A program made the translations under genes and the position numbers. Below, piece by piece: positions 42,501 to 51,590 of a stretch of 64,000 nucleotides of DNA. Each line of letters opens with the position of its first letter. The first letter of the stretch is position 1. A model generated the notes under the pieces. It ran no database searches, was not told the DNA's origin, and worked only from the letters and a program-made list of their open reading frames with translations. The stretch comes from Actinoplanes derwentensis (GTDB lineage: Bacteria; Actinomycetota; Actinomycetes; Mycobacteriales; Micromonosporaceae), in NCBI RefSeq assembly GCF_900104725.1, contig NZ_LT629758.1:2914001-2978000 (forward strand), read 5' to 3'.

Positions 42501-44450
42501 GACGTCAGCGACCCGAGGGGCGAACTCCGGCTCGAACCCGGGAAACAGGAACGCCAGAGTGCCGTCCCCGACGAGCAGCGGCTCGGTGGTGAACCAGATG
42601 TCCTCCCGCCCCCGCCACGGCCGCCCCCGCTCGACGACTTTGCGGGCCAGCGCGAGCCGGCGCGGGGTAGGCGCCACGATCGCCAACCGGCACACTCCCG
42701 ACCCGGTCGTCGCCTGGTGTGGTGAGCTCGGGTGCGATTCGAACCCGAACTCACCACGCGAGAAGGCGGCTGCCCGGGCAAGGAGCTCGGCGTCGGTAAC
42801 CGCGAGCTGCGCGAACAGGTTCTCCCGGCTGTCCGCAGCGAACAGAAGCAGCGTCTCCACGGCGTCGCTCGCCTCCTCGGCGCTGCCCGTCCCGGCGTTC
42901 CCGGCACCGATGGCACTTCCCGATCGGACGGCGTTCCTGCCGCCCCCGCCGGAAGCCCCGGCACCGGCACCGGCACCGGCACCACCGAAGCCAGTGCCAA
43001 GACCGGTACCAGCGGGAACGGAGGCGGGCGGGATCGCGGCCGACGAGGCGACAGCCTCCAGGACTATGTGGGCGTTGATGCCGCCGAACCCGAACGCGTT
43101 GACGCCCGCCCGGCGTGGGGTGTCCGACGGCCACGGGGTGGTTTCGGTCTGGGGGCGGCAGCGGGTGTTCTGGAAAGCCGGGTGGGGTTCGTCGACGTGC
43201 AGGGTCGGCGGGAGGATGCCGTGGTGGACGGCCAGGGCGGCCTTGATCAGGCCGGCCATTCCGGCGGCCGGCATGGCGTGGCCGATCATCGACTTGACGG
43301 TGCCTACGCCGATCGGGGGTCCGTCGGTGCCGAAGACCCGGGACAGGGTGGTCAGTTCTACCGAGTCGCCCACCGGGGTGGCGGTGCCGTGGGCCTCGAT
43401 GAGACCCACCGCATCCGGGGTGGCCGGGTCCAAGCCGGCCGCCGCCCACGCGCGCTGCACGGCCAGGACCTGACCGTCGGCGCTGGGGCTGACCAGGCTG
43501 GCGGCCCGGCCGTCGCTGGCCACCCCGACACCGCGGACCACCGCGTAGACACGGTCTCCGGCCCGGATCGCGTCGGCGTAGCGTTTCAGCACCACCACTC
43601 CGGTGCCCTCGGCCATCAGGGTGCCGTCGGCGCGGCGGTCGAAGGGGCGGATCCGTTCGCTCGGGCTCAGTGCCCGGAGCTGGGTGAACACACTCCACAG
43701 CGTGGGGTCGTGGCAGACGTGCACCGCCCCGGCGAGGACGGCGTCGCAGCGGCCGGAGGTCAGTTCCCGGACTGCCGCGTCGACGGCGAGCAGGCCGGAG
43801 GCGCAGGCGGCGTCGATCGTGTAGGACGGGCCGCGCAGGTCGAACCGGTTGGCGAGCCGAGCGGCGGCGAAGTTCGGTACCAGGCCGATCGCCGCGTCGG
43901 GGCTCGCCGGGCCGAGGGCGGTCAGGAACTGTTCGCGGACGTTCGCGAGTTGGCCGCCGGACAGGCCGGGCACCAGTTCCCGCAGGGTCGACAACAGTTG
44001 GGTGACGGTGCGTACCCGCTGGTCCAGCCGTGCCATGCCGGGTGTCAGGTAACCGCCCCGGCCGATGATCACCCCGATCCGGGCCCGGTCCGGCAGGGCG
44101 TCCACACCGCCGGCGTCCTCGATCGCCTCAGCGGCGGCCCGCAGGGCGAGCAACTGGTCGGGGTCGGTACTGGCGACCACGGCGGGCATGATGCCGAACC
44201 GGGTCGGGTCGAACGACGCCACATCGTCGACGAATCCGCCGCGCCGGCAGTAGAACCGGTCCGCCACCGGCGGCCGGTGATAGGCCTCCGGGTCGTAGAA
44301 GGTCGCCGGATCCCACCGCGACACCGGAACCTCACCGGTCGCGTCCACTCCGGCCACGATGTTGCGCCAGAACGCGCCGACGTCACCGGCTCCGGGAAAG
44401 ACCGCGCCCATCCCGACGATCGCCACCGCATCAGGCTCCGACGCGATCAT
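39504..44450 (-). CDS. Secondary lipid/PUFA-type synthase subunit: KS-AT-DH-phosphopantetheinyl transferase
   Basis: A 1648-residue multidomain enzyme. KS (about 8-465) has the full triad: TIDAACASG (Cys near 215), EAHGTATPVGD and GHAMPAAGMAGLIK (His). A Gly/Ala-rich linker follows, then an AT (about 600-910) with GHSLGEW (Ser near 698) and FRSGFHTPM. A Pro/Ser-rich linker leads to a hotdog dehydratase (about 1140-1390) with WLSDHSLIP (His near 1167) and LLDAAGQLIGHWMQ (Asp). The C-terminal 200 residues are a phosphopantetheinyl transferase: VSLAHAGPIAVAVAS, GIDVEAV (near 1539) and WTAKEAAAKAAG (near 1583). KS-AT-DH-PPTase proteins pair with PfaA/Hgl-type synthases. No ACP is seen here, so it must work on the partner's ACP or the free one. 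ATGA overlap with the upstream synthase gene. Confidence 0.88.
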   Translation of the reverse strand: MIASEPDAVAIVGMGAVFPGAGDVGAFWRNIVAGVDATGEVPVSRWDPATFYDPEAYHRPPVADRFYCRRGGFVDDVASFDPTRFGIMPAVVASTDPDQLLALRAAAEAIEDAGGVDALPDRARIGVIIGRGGYLTPGMARLDQRVRTVTQLLSTLRELVPGLSGGQLANVREQFLTALGPASPDAAIGLVPNFAAARLANRFDLRGPSYTIDAACASGLLAVDAAVRELTSGRCDAVLAGAVHVCHDPTLWSVFTQLRALSPSERIRPFDRRADGTLMAEGTGVVVLKRYADAIRAGDRVYAVVRGVGVASDGRAASLVSPSADGQVLAVQRAWAAAGLDPATPDAVGLIEAHGTATPVGDSVELTTLSRVFGTDGPPIGVGTVKSMIGHAMPAAGMAGLIKAALAVHHGILPPTLHVDEPHPAFQNTRCRPQTETTPWPSDTPRRAGVNAFGFGGINAHIVLEAVASSAAIPPASVPAGTGLGTGFGGAGAGAGAGASGGGGRNAVRSGSAIGAGNAGTGSAEEASDAVETLLLFAADSRENLFAQLAVTDAELLARAAAFSRGEFGFESHPSSPHQATTGSGVCRLAIVAPTPRRLALARKVVERGRPWRGREDIWFTTEPLLVGDGTLAFLFPGFEPEFAPRVADVARHFGLPGPRLTGGGELHSRGADVVAVGRFLAEALGELGVVPDLVSGHSLGEWTAMVAAGSYRADAVDKFVDSLRPGTVAVPEVDYAAVGCGAERALAIATDQVSEHVAEPRGPAVVISHDNCPHQSVLCGPPDAIAAGLERLRAAGVPGEVLAFRSGFHTPMATPYLAEVRASFEVLPLDPPHTPVWSATTLAPYPDEPGEVRELLVRHLLEPVRFRQLLERLHDTGVRGFVQVGPGSLTGFVADTLGRRDHLAIAAHVPARGGLAQLRRVAAALWVEGRSPRWNRLPTASTTAITAIAGNRAANGAAVLPNGAAIRANEAESAAKQSSATAGITGALFQLALGAPAVRLAGLVEPLIPATFSGQTGPAVTLPPTDNPVLAALAATLTEATAAAQAVTEAWSVTGPARGLSPVIPARGPAPQPSASAHPARSPLSPTVLPRQSVPSRSALSRQSLPSPPALSPIFPPSPASPPVLPRPPLPALSRPSPPARPLPGSGGPGLVRTVECSLTAMPWLSDHSLIPQADGWPDPSDRFPVVPMTGLLEMMADAARELSPDRVVIGLEQVRVRRWLVVAPPTTATIRAVAESRDRVKITIAGYASGTVLLAAAYPVPPQVDDGPLRDERPAPVDALRLYADNWMFHGPEFAGVTSLDTLAADGIRGELTARPAPGALLDAAGQLIGHWMQVSADVDQVVFPIGIETVRWFGPPPEPGERLHCTARITELTADRMRADAQLVGGDGRVRVTITDWATHRFSTDDRMWQLKQHPGEIGAGEPQPDGWCLVRERWPDTATRELVMRRYLVAAERAEYADRTPMAQREWLLGRVAAKDAVRELLRTGDPLFPCQIRIGNDADGRPWARGPGGERFHVSLAHAGPIAVAVASAADGVGIDVEAVAERDIAAVALTEMESRLVRDAAPADRAELVTRLWTAKEAAAKAAGTGLDGGPRRFAVTGLTAHGCAVEKDGRRWTVRHRVIEGPGGRYVVAWTTEPLIQGGTA

Positions 44451-47400
44451 CGGGACCCGGCGTCGTCAAGCGACTCCTGCGAACCGGCGTCGTCAAAGGA
44501 GCCCAGCGGACCGGCGAGGAAACCGATCTGGCACTGGTCAGGCCGGCCCCAGGCCAATTCGGCGAGGAGCGCGGCCACGCCTTCGGCCGGGTCGATCAGG
44601 TCGACGCCGCGGCGGGCGTACTCGCGGGCCAGTTCCGGGGTGATCATGCCGCCGGCTTCGGACGACCACGGCCCCCAGTCCACCGACAGGACCCGGCGGG
44701 CGACTCGGCCGTGCCAGGTCCGGGCCAGGGTGTCCAGGGCGTCGTTGGCGGCGGAGTAGTCGACCTGACCACGGTTGCCGAAGACTCCGGAGACACTGCC
44801 GAACAGCACCAGATGCGCCAACTCGGGGGGCGCCGACCGGACGACGGCCCGTGCGCCGTCGACTTTCGTGCCGAACACCCGGTCGAACGAGTCCGGTGTC
44901 TTCTCGGCCAGCAGTCTGTCCTCGCAGAGTCCGGCGCCGTGCACGATCGTGTCGAGTCGTCCATGCCGGGCCCGAACGTCGCTGACCAGCTGAGACACGG
45001 CTACGGCGTCGCGGACGTCCACGGCGGTGTACCGCACCGACGCGGCCCGGCCGGCCAGCCGGTCGAGGGTCAGACGGATCTCCCGCTCGGCGGCGAGACG
45101 GCGTGCGGCGGCACCGATCTCCGCCGGGTCCCGCATGCCGCGTTCGACGAGCAGACGGCGCAGGGCCGGTTCGCTGTCGGCCGCCATCACTGCGGGGTCC
45201 GGGCCTTCCACCCCCAGCTGGGTACGCCCGGCAAGCTCCAAGTGGCATCCCGCGACTCCGGCGAGCACGTCGGCGACCGCGGCCGTGATCCCGCGCGCTC
45301 CTCCGGTCAACAGCACCACCGACTCAGGCCCGATCCCGGCAGCCCGGCAGGCCGCCCCCACATCCACCGAACCGCCCGTCGACTCCCCCACCCCGCCGCC
45401 GCGCGAGGCGGGACCGGCCGTCGGCTGACCGGCCGCTCGCAGTGTGGTGCGGGTGCCGTTGGTGTAACCGACGACGGTCGGGCCGTCGGGGCTGGCGAGT
45501 TCGTCGAGCAGGTGCCGGGCGATCTTGCGGGGCGCTTCCTTGAGGTCGATGTCGACCGCCCGGACCAGCAGGTTCGGGTACTCCCGGGCGATCGTGCGGA
45601 TCAGGCCGCGCAGTCCGGCACCGACGGTGGGGTCGGTGGCGGGATCACCGGACCAGCCGTGCCCGAAGGTCCCGGCCGAACCGGTCACCACGATCAGCTT
45701 CCGGACACCGCCGAGGACGGCCCGGCGCAGGATGCCGAAGACGGCGGGTACGTCGGGGGCCGGTTCGGGTCCGAGCCCCGCCAGGTAGACGAGCCCGTCC
45801 ACGGCGGGCAGTTCGGCGCCGGTGTCGTGGACCGACGCCGACGCCCCGTGTTCGTCGAGCAGATCGGCCAGTTCCAGTCCGATGCCCCGCCCGTCGGCGA
45901 CGATGGCGACACCACTGCCGGTGAACGCGGCGGACAACGCCGGAGCCGGATGGGCGATCTCCCGCACTTCAACAGCGAACCGCTGCAGACCCGGCGAGGT
46001 CTCGACAGGCGAAGAGGGAGCGGTACGTGACTCGATCCAGTCGGCGATGCCTCGGATCGTCTTGATCCGCGCCAGCTCCTCGACCACCGCCTCATCGACC
46101 TGACCACCGACTCCACCGAACCCGAGACGATCAGCCAACTCACCGATCAACTCAGTCCGCTTGATCGAGTCGACCGACAGATCCGCCTCCAGATCCAGAC
46201 CCGGATCCAACATCTCCGGCGGATACCCCGTCCGCTCACTGACCGTCGCCACCACCAGCGCCAGCACGTCCAGCGAAGGCGCCTCAGGGGCGACCGGTAC
46301 CGGGCTCGGAATACTGCTGATCACTGGTTCGATCGCCGGAGCCAGTGCGGGAAACTCGGCGACCGGCAACATCGGCGTGCCCAGATACCCGAGCATCACC
46401 TCACGCTGGGTGGCGACCAGCTCCCGCGTACCGCGCAGGAACTCCATCACGGCCGCGTCCCGTTCGGCGACCACCGGAGCGACGGCCGGTTCCGGGGAAC
46501 GAGGAGCCACCACCACTGCGGCGGGCCGCAGGCCTCCGGCCAGGGGTGAGCCGTCGACGGTCCGGACCATGTGGCCGTCGACGGTCCAGCCCGGCCGAGC
46601 CGGAACCGACGCGGCGGTGACGACTGCCGCGTCCCTCCCGGCGAACAGCGCCTCGGGGTCGACCGGGACTCCGGTGACGGCTAGTTCGGCGAGCACCCGC
46701 AGCAGCCGGGGCAGGCCGGGGTCGCCGGCCCGGTCGAGGGCGACGGCGACGTACGGACGGTCGCCGAGGATGCCGCTGACCAGCCGGGTGAGGACGTCAC
46801 CGGGACCGGCTTCGACGAACGTGCGCGTGCCGGACGCGTACATCGCCTCGATCTGCTCCGCGAAGCGGACCGGGTCGGCGATCTGGCGGGCGAGCAGCGA
46901 CCGGATCCGGCCGGGCTGGGTGGGGTAGGGCGCCGCGTCGGTGTTGCTCCACACTTCGACGGCGGGGGTGCCGACGGTGCGTTCGGCGAGCGTGGCCAGG
47001 AAGGTGACGGCTCCGGCGGCGACCACCGGACTGTGGAACGCGCAGGCCACCGGCAGTCGTTTGGCGCCGATCCGGCGGCTCGCCAGGGTGGTGAGGGCGG
47101 CGTCGACGGCGGCGGTGGGGCCGGAGATGACGGTCTGGGCGGGGGCGTTGTGGTTGGCCAGGACGACGTCCGGGTGACCGGAGAGAGCGTCCCGGACGTC
47201 CTCTGCGGACGCGGCCACGGCGGCCATCGTGCCGGGGTCGTCGCCGGTCGCGCCGAGGATCGCCTCGGCGCGGGCGCGGCTGAGCGGGACCAGGTCGGCC
47301 GGGTCGAGGGCACCGGCGGCGGTCAGCGCCACCACTTCGCCGTAGCTGTGCCCGGCCAGCTGGCCGGGGTGCACGCCCAGGCCGGTGAGCAGCCGGTAGG

Positions 47401-50400
47401 CCGCCAGGTCGGCGATGCCGAGGGCCGGCTGTGCGTTGCGGGTGTCGGCGAGGGCGGTCCGCTGGGCCTGTTCGGTGGCAGGGTCGAAGGCGGTGGGCGG
47501 GAACATCAGGTCGGCGTACGCGGCGGCCGGTCCGGTGATCGCGGCGCGCAGTGCGGGGAACGCCACGAACAGGTCGGCGAGCATGCCGGGGCGCTGGCTG
47601 CCCTGGCCGGGGAAGAGGAACGCGACCTGGCCCGGGCCGGTGGCGTCCGGGTCGGCCACGAACACCCCGAGGCGGGCGTCGGCGGTGAAGGCGCGGGCCG
47701 GGGCCAGGGCGGCGATCAAACCCTCGATGTCGTACGCCACCACGGCCACCTGCACCGGGAGGTCGGTGTCCACGCCCGCGGCCAGGGTCCACGCCAGGTC
47801 GCGCAGTCGCCACGGCCGGCCGGCCGCGTCGTTGGCGGTGATCAGCCCGGTGAGCCGGTCGAGGTGCCGGACGGCGGACGCTTGGTCGACGCCACGGAAC
47901 AGGAACAGTTCGGCGGGCCACTCGTCGAGGCCGTGGTCGGGTTCGCCACCGCCGTCGTAGCCGGACACGACGGCGTGGAAGTTGGTGCCACCGAACCCGA
48001 ACGCGCTGACACCGGCGATCCGCTCACCCGGCGGGCGGGCCCACGGGCGGGCGGTCCGGTCGAAGGTGAACGGGCTGGACGTGCCGTCCCAGTACGGGTT
48101 GGGCGCGTCCAGGTGCAGGGTCGGCGGCCGGACCCCGGTGTGCACCGCGAGCGCGGCCTTGATCAGTCCGGCCAGTCCGGCGGCGCACTTGGTGTGCCCG
48201 ACCTGGGATTTGACCGAGCCGAGCGCGGTGCTGCCGGGGGCGGCCCCGGCTTCGGTGAAGACTTCGGTCAGCACTTTCAGCTCGGTGCGGTCGCCGACGA
48301 CCGTGCCGGTGCCGTGTGCTTCGACCATGCCGACGTCGGCCATCGACAGTCCGGCGGTGGCGTAGGCCCGTTGCAGGGCCAGGCGCTGGCCTTCCGGGCG
48401 GGGCGCGGTCAGTCCGAGGGACCGGCCGTCGCTGGATCCGGCGACCGCTTTGACCACCGCGTACACCCGGTCGCCGTCGCGTTCCGCGTCGGCCAGGCGT
48501 TTCAAGGCGACGCAGGCGACACCTTCGCCGAGGGCGATACCGTCGGCCTCGGCTCCGAACGTGGCGCACCGGCCGGACGGTGACAGGGCCCGGACCGCGG
48601 CGAACATCAGGTAGTCGTAGATGCCGTTGTGCAGGTCGGCGGCACCGCAGAGGACCAGGTCGCTGGTACCGGCGGTGAGTTCCTTGCAGGCCAGGTCCAG
48701 GGCGGCGAGCGAAGCGGCACAGGCCGCGTCGACGGTGTAGTTGACGCCGCCGAGGTCGAGGCGGTTGGCGATCCGGCCGGCGATCACGTTGGACAGCACG
48801 CCCGGGAACGAGTCCTCGGTCACCCGGGGCAGGTGCTCGTCCAGTTCCGGCGGGAGTTCACCGAGGTAGCCGGGGATCAGGGCACGGAAGCCGTACGCGG
48901 TGGCCAGGTCGTGCCCGGCTTCGGCGCCGAAGATGACCGAGGCGCGGTCGCGGGCGAACGGGCGGTCGGCGTACCCGGCGTCCTCGAGGGCCCGGGCGGC
49001 CACCTCCAGGGCGAGCAGCTGCACCGGTTCGATGCTGGCCAGGGAGGCTGGCGGGATCCCGTACGCCAAGGGGTCGAATTTGATCCTGGGAATGAATCCA
49101 CCCCACTTGGACGGGGTGGCGTCGCGTTTGGCCCGGCTGTAGGCGTCCGGGTCGAAGTAGCGGCCGATGTCCCACCGCCCGGACGGGACCTCGGTGATGG
49201 CGTCGACGCCGGTCACCGTGTGATGCCAGTAGCGGGTGACGTCCTCGGCCTGCGGCAGCACACAGGCCATGCCGACGATGGCGATGTCGAGTGGTTCCGG
49301 TTCGCGGACGATCGTGGGTGCCGGGGCGAGCGCTTTCGCCCGTCGTAGAAGAAAATCGGTCGCCCCGGTGGTGACCTGGCGGTGCAGTTCACCGATGGTG
49401 GTCGTGGTGGAGCGCAGGGTGGCGACGTCGCCGAGCATGTACATGCCGTCGCGGTGCTGGATCTCGCCGTCGACCTCCCGCAGGGCTCCGTCCTCACGGC
49501 GCAGGCCTTTGCTCGCGACGCGCAGCCGGCCGAGGTTCAGGCGTTCCAGTTCGGCCCAGCTGTCCTGCACTCCCGATCCGGTCTCGGCAAGGCGTTGCCG
49601 GGCCAGGGCGAAGGTCTGGACATAGCCGGTACGGGCGCAGCGGGTGGCGTGGCCGGGCGAGGTCTCCAGCAGCACCGTCTCGGCGGTCTCCACCGCTACC
49701 TGCTGGAATCGCGGCACGATCGCCCCGGCGCTGACCGCCTCGGCGGTGAACAGGTACGCGGTGCCCATCAGCACGCCGACGGTGGCGCCCCGGCTGGTGA
49801 GCGGGGCGGCGAGGGCGGCCACCATGGCGGCCGACCGTTCGTCGTGGATGCCGCCGGCGAAGAGGACCCGCACGTCGCTGAGGTCCTCGCCGAACTCCAG
49901 CAGCCGGTCCGTCTGGCTCTGCCAGAGCGGGAAGCTGGCGCGCGGGCCGACGTGGCCGCCGCATTCGGAACCTTCGAAGATGAACCGGCGGGCGCCCTGG
50001 GCGAGGAACCGGTCCAGCAGGCCGGGTGACGGCACGTGCAGGAACGTGACGATGCCGGCGGCGTCGAGCGGCGCGGCCTGGTCGGGGCGGCCACCGGCGA
50101 TGATCGCGTACGGCGGGCGGACGGCGAGAACCGCGGCGAGCTGCGCGGACCGGATCTCGGGCGGGGAGAAGCCGAGCAGCCCGACACCCCAGGGACGGTC
50201 GCCGAGCAGAGCGGCGGTCGAGTCCAGCAGCCGGGCGGTCTGGTCGCCGTCCATCAGGGCCAGGGCCAGGAACGGTAGCCCTGCCCCGTCGGCGACCGCG
50301 GCGGCGAAGGTGGCCTGGTCGCTGACCCGGGTCATCGGGCCCTGCACCACCTGCTGCAGGGGTGCCGCGGTCGCCGCCCCCGCCCGGGCCGCTTCGGCGA

Positions 50401-51160
50401 CCGCCCGGACCACGGCTGCCGCGGACCGGTGGCGTTCGGCGAGCGGGCGGGCGAACGCGGCCTCGGCCCCGACCGGCAGCAGCTGGCGGTTCAGGTCTCC
50501 GGCCCCGAACCGGGTGAGAGTGGCGATCGGCAGGTCCGGTCGGGTGTAGACACGATGGCCGTCGATCACGGTGGTCTCGGTGCCGTCCATCGCCCGGATC
50601 GCGGCGGCGACCCGGTAGGGCAGTTTCACCTCGGCGACCAGGGCGAGCTGTCCGTCGAGGACCACTCCGGCGGCACCTCCGGCGACGGCTGCCGCGGCGG
50701 TGTGCGGCCCGATGCCGCCGGCCACCCAGACCGGAAGGTCCGGCAGCTCCTCCAGCAGTGTCTGGAGCAGCACGAACGCGGTGAGGGAGCCGATCCGGCC
50801 GCCGGCTTCGCTGCCGCGGGCCAGCAGACCTGCCGCACCGGCTTCCCGGGCCGCCCGGGCCTCCTGCAGGGACACCACCTGGACCAGGACCGGCAGGTCG
50901 GTGGCGGGCATTCCGTCGGGGGCGTCCACGACGACGGCCCGGACCGCACTCGGCAGATCTGCCGTCAGCGCCGCGGACTTCGCGAGGCGGACCGCGAAGC
51001 CTTCCGGCACCAGGCGGTCGGTCTCCTCCAGGGCCCGGCGGTCCGGGCCCAGGTCCAGGACGCCGAGTCCGCCGCCTCGGGCGACGGCCGCGACGAGCCG
51101 GGGGTTGGGCTCGCCGGTGGGACACAGGCCAATCACGAGATTGCGGGGTACGGCTGCCAT
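44447..51160 (-). CDS. Secondary lipid/PUFA-type synthase subunit: FMN enoyl-reductase-like-KS-AT-ACP-KR
   Basis: A 2237-residue synthase. Residues 1-560 form a nitronate monooxygenase/PfaD-like TIM barrel (VQGPMTRVSDQATFAAAVADG, FIFEGSECGGHVGPRASF, LFAGGIHDERSAAM), the trans-type enoyl reductase of PUFA synthases but fused here. KS spans about 620-1065 with YTVDAACAASL (Cys near 813), EAHGTGTVVGD and GHTKCAAGLAG. AT spans about 1180-1480 with FLFPGQGSQRPGM and LAGHSYGEV (Ser near 1272). One ACP has LEADLSVDSIKRTELIGEL (Ser near 1663); DSIKR is typical of Pfa ACPs. KR spans about 1900-2200 with TGGARGITAAVADVL and GQVDYSAANDALD. Acting iteratively with the next gene product, it should build a long reduced or unsaturated chain. 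ATG 51160 follows GGAAAGG. It heads a seven-gene operon. Confidence 0.9.
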   Translation of the reverse strand: MAAVPRNLVIGLCPTGEPNPRLVAAVARGGGLGVLDLGPDRRALEETDRLVPEGFAVRLAKSAALTADLPSAVRAVVVDAPDGMPATDLPVLVQVVSLQEARAAREAGAAGLLARGSEAGGRIGSLTAFVLLQTLLEELPDLPVWVAGGIGPHTAAAAVAGGAAGVVLDGQLALVAEVKLPYRVAAAIRAMDGTETTVIDGHRVYTRPDLPIATLTRFGAGDLNRQLLPVGAEAAFARPLAERHRSAAAVVRAVAEAARAGAATAAPLQQVVQGPMTRVSDQATFAAAVADGAGLPFLALALMDGDQTARLLDSTAALLGDRPWGVGLLGFSPPEIRSAQLAAVLAVRPPYAIIAGGRPDQAAPLDAAGIVTFLHVPSPGLLDRFLAQGARRFIFEGSECGGHVGPRASFPLWQSQTDRLLEFGEDLSDVRVLFAGGIHDERSAAMVAALAAPLTSRGATVGVLMGTAYLFTAEAVSAGAIVPRFQQVAVETAETVLLETSPGHATRCARTGYVQTFALARQRLAETGSGVQDSWAELERLNLGRLRVASKGLRREDGALREVDGEIQHRDGMYMLGDVATLRSTTTTIGELHRQVTTGATDFLLRRAKALAPAPTIVREPEPLDIAIVGMACVLPQAEDVTRYWHHTVTGVDAITEVPSGRWDIGRYFDPDAYSRAKRDATPSKWGGFIPRIKFDPLAYGIPPASLASIEPVQLLALEVAARALEDAGYADRPFARDRASVIFGAEAGHDLATAYGFRALIPGYLGELPPELDEHLPRVTEDSFPGVLSNVIAGRIANRLDLGGVNYTVDAACAASLAALDLACKELTAGTSDLVLCGAADLHNGIYDYLMFAAVRALSPSGRCATFGAEADGIALGEGVACVALKRLADAERDGDRVYAVVKAVAGSSDGRSLGLTAPRPEGQRLALQRAYATAGLSMADVGMVEAHGTGTVVGDRTELKVLTEVFTEAGAAPGSTALGSVKSQVGHTKCAAGLAGLIKAALAVHTGVRPPTLHLDAPNPYWDGTSSPFTFDRTARPWARPPGERIAGVSAFGFGGTNFHAVVSGYDGGGEPDHGLDEWPAELFLFRGVDQASAVRHLDRLTGLITANDAAGRPWRLRDLAWTLAAGVDTDLPVQVAVVAYDIEGLIAALAPARAFTADARLGVFVADPDATGPGQVAFLFPGQGSQRPGMLADLFVAFPALRAAITGPAAAYADLMFPPTAFDPATEQAQRTALADTRNAQPALGIADLAAYRLLTGLGVHPGQLAGHSYGEVVALTAAGALDPADLVPLSRARAEAILGATGDDPGTMAAVAASAEDVRDALSGHPDVVLANHNAPAQTVISGPTAAVDAALTTLASRRIGAKRLPVACAFHSPVVAAGAVTFLATLAERTVGTPAVEVWSNTDAAPYPTQPGRIRSLLARQIADPVRFAEQIEAMYASGTRTFVEAGPGDVLTRLVSGILGDRPYVAVALDRAGDPGLPRLLRVLAELAVTGVPVDPEALFAGRDAAVVTAASVPARPGWTVDGHMVRTVDGSPLAGGLRPAAVVVAPRSPEPAVAPVVAERDAAVMEFLRGTRELVATQREVMLGYLGTPMLPVAEFPALAPAIEPVISSIPSPVPVAPEAPSLDVLALVVATVSERTGYPPEMLDPGLDLEADLSVDSIKRTELIGELADRLGFGGVGGQVDEAVVEELARIKTIRGIADWIESRTAPSSPVETSPGLQRFAVEVREIAHPAPALSAAFTGSGVAIVADGRGIGLELADLLDEHGASASVHDTGAELPAVDGLVYLAGLGPEPAPDVPAVFGILRRAVLGGVRKLIVVTGSAGTFGHGWSGDPATDPTVGAGLRGLIRTIAREYPNLLVRAVDIDLKEAPRKIARHLLDELASPDGPTVVGYTNGTRTTLRAAGQPTAGPASRGGGVGESTGGSVDVGAACRAAGIGPESVVLLTGGARGITAAVADVLAGVAGCHLELAGRTQLGVEGPDPAVMAADSEPALRRLLVERGMRDPAEIGAAARRLAAEREIRLTLDRLAGRAASVRYTAVDVRDAVAVSQLVSDVRARHGRLDTIVHGAGLCEDRLLAEKTPDSFDRVFGTKVDGARAVVRSAPPELAHLVLFGSVSGVFGNRGQVDYSAANDALDTLARTWHGRVARRVLSVDWGPWSSEAGGMITPELAREYARRGVDLIDPAEGVAALLAELAWGRPDQCQIGFLAGPLGSFDDAGSQESLDDAGSR

Positions 51161-51590
51161 CGTCGGCCCTTTCCGTCACGCAGAGGTGATCTACCTTTTC
51201 ACTGATTTGTACAGCTTCAGGCGTTTCCAAAGCTACCAGCGATCGAGCCCCGTGGATGCATACCGCTGCAACGAGGAAACGCCATTGCATCGAGATATGT
51301 CAATAAGAATCTAGGATCACGCCAGGTTAAGGCCCTGTTACGCCAGCGTGTCAGATCAAACGAAGGGCGTACATCATCGACTTTCGTCAATGGAAACGCC
51401 CACAACTTCCCACCCACGGCACTGTTAACAATCAGTAAACGGCCGGGACGATCACCGACGACGTTACCGCCGGGTAGCCTCGCATGTCGACAGTCAGCCG
51501 AGCTTCATCATCGTGGTCGAGCGTGCCCGGAACCGGATCCGGCGGGCCCCCGGCCAGGCGGTCGAACGCCGCCGGGAACCGCGTCGGTCG
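51161..51590. promoter_or_regulatory. AT-richer promoter region of the lipid operon with three GGAAACGCC boxes
   Basis: This 430-bp gap upstream of the synthase operon is less GC-rich than its surroundings from about 51190 to 51440 and holds no gene that I can support. The 9-mer GGAAACGCC occurs three times: as its reverse GGCGTTTCC at 51220-51228, and directly at 51275-51283 and 51392-51400. Repeated boxes over some 180 bp suggest cooperative binding of a regulator. A minus-strand TTGACA lies at 51303-51298, but no well-spaced -10 box could be named. Confidence 0.5.

Noticed and set aside
42732..44759. 675-residue plus-strand open frame across the synthase junction
   Set aside because: Antisense to two well-supported synthase domains, with typical shadow composition.
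51298..51303. TTGACA as -35 box of the lipid synthase promoter
   Set aside because: No acceptable -10 box lies 16-19 bp downstream on the minus strand.
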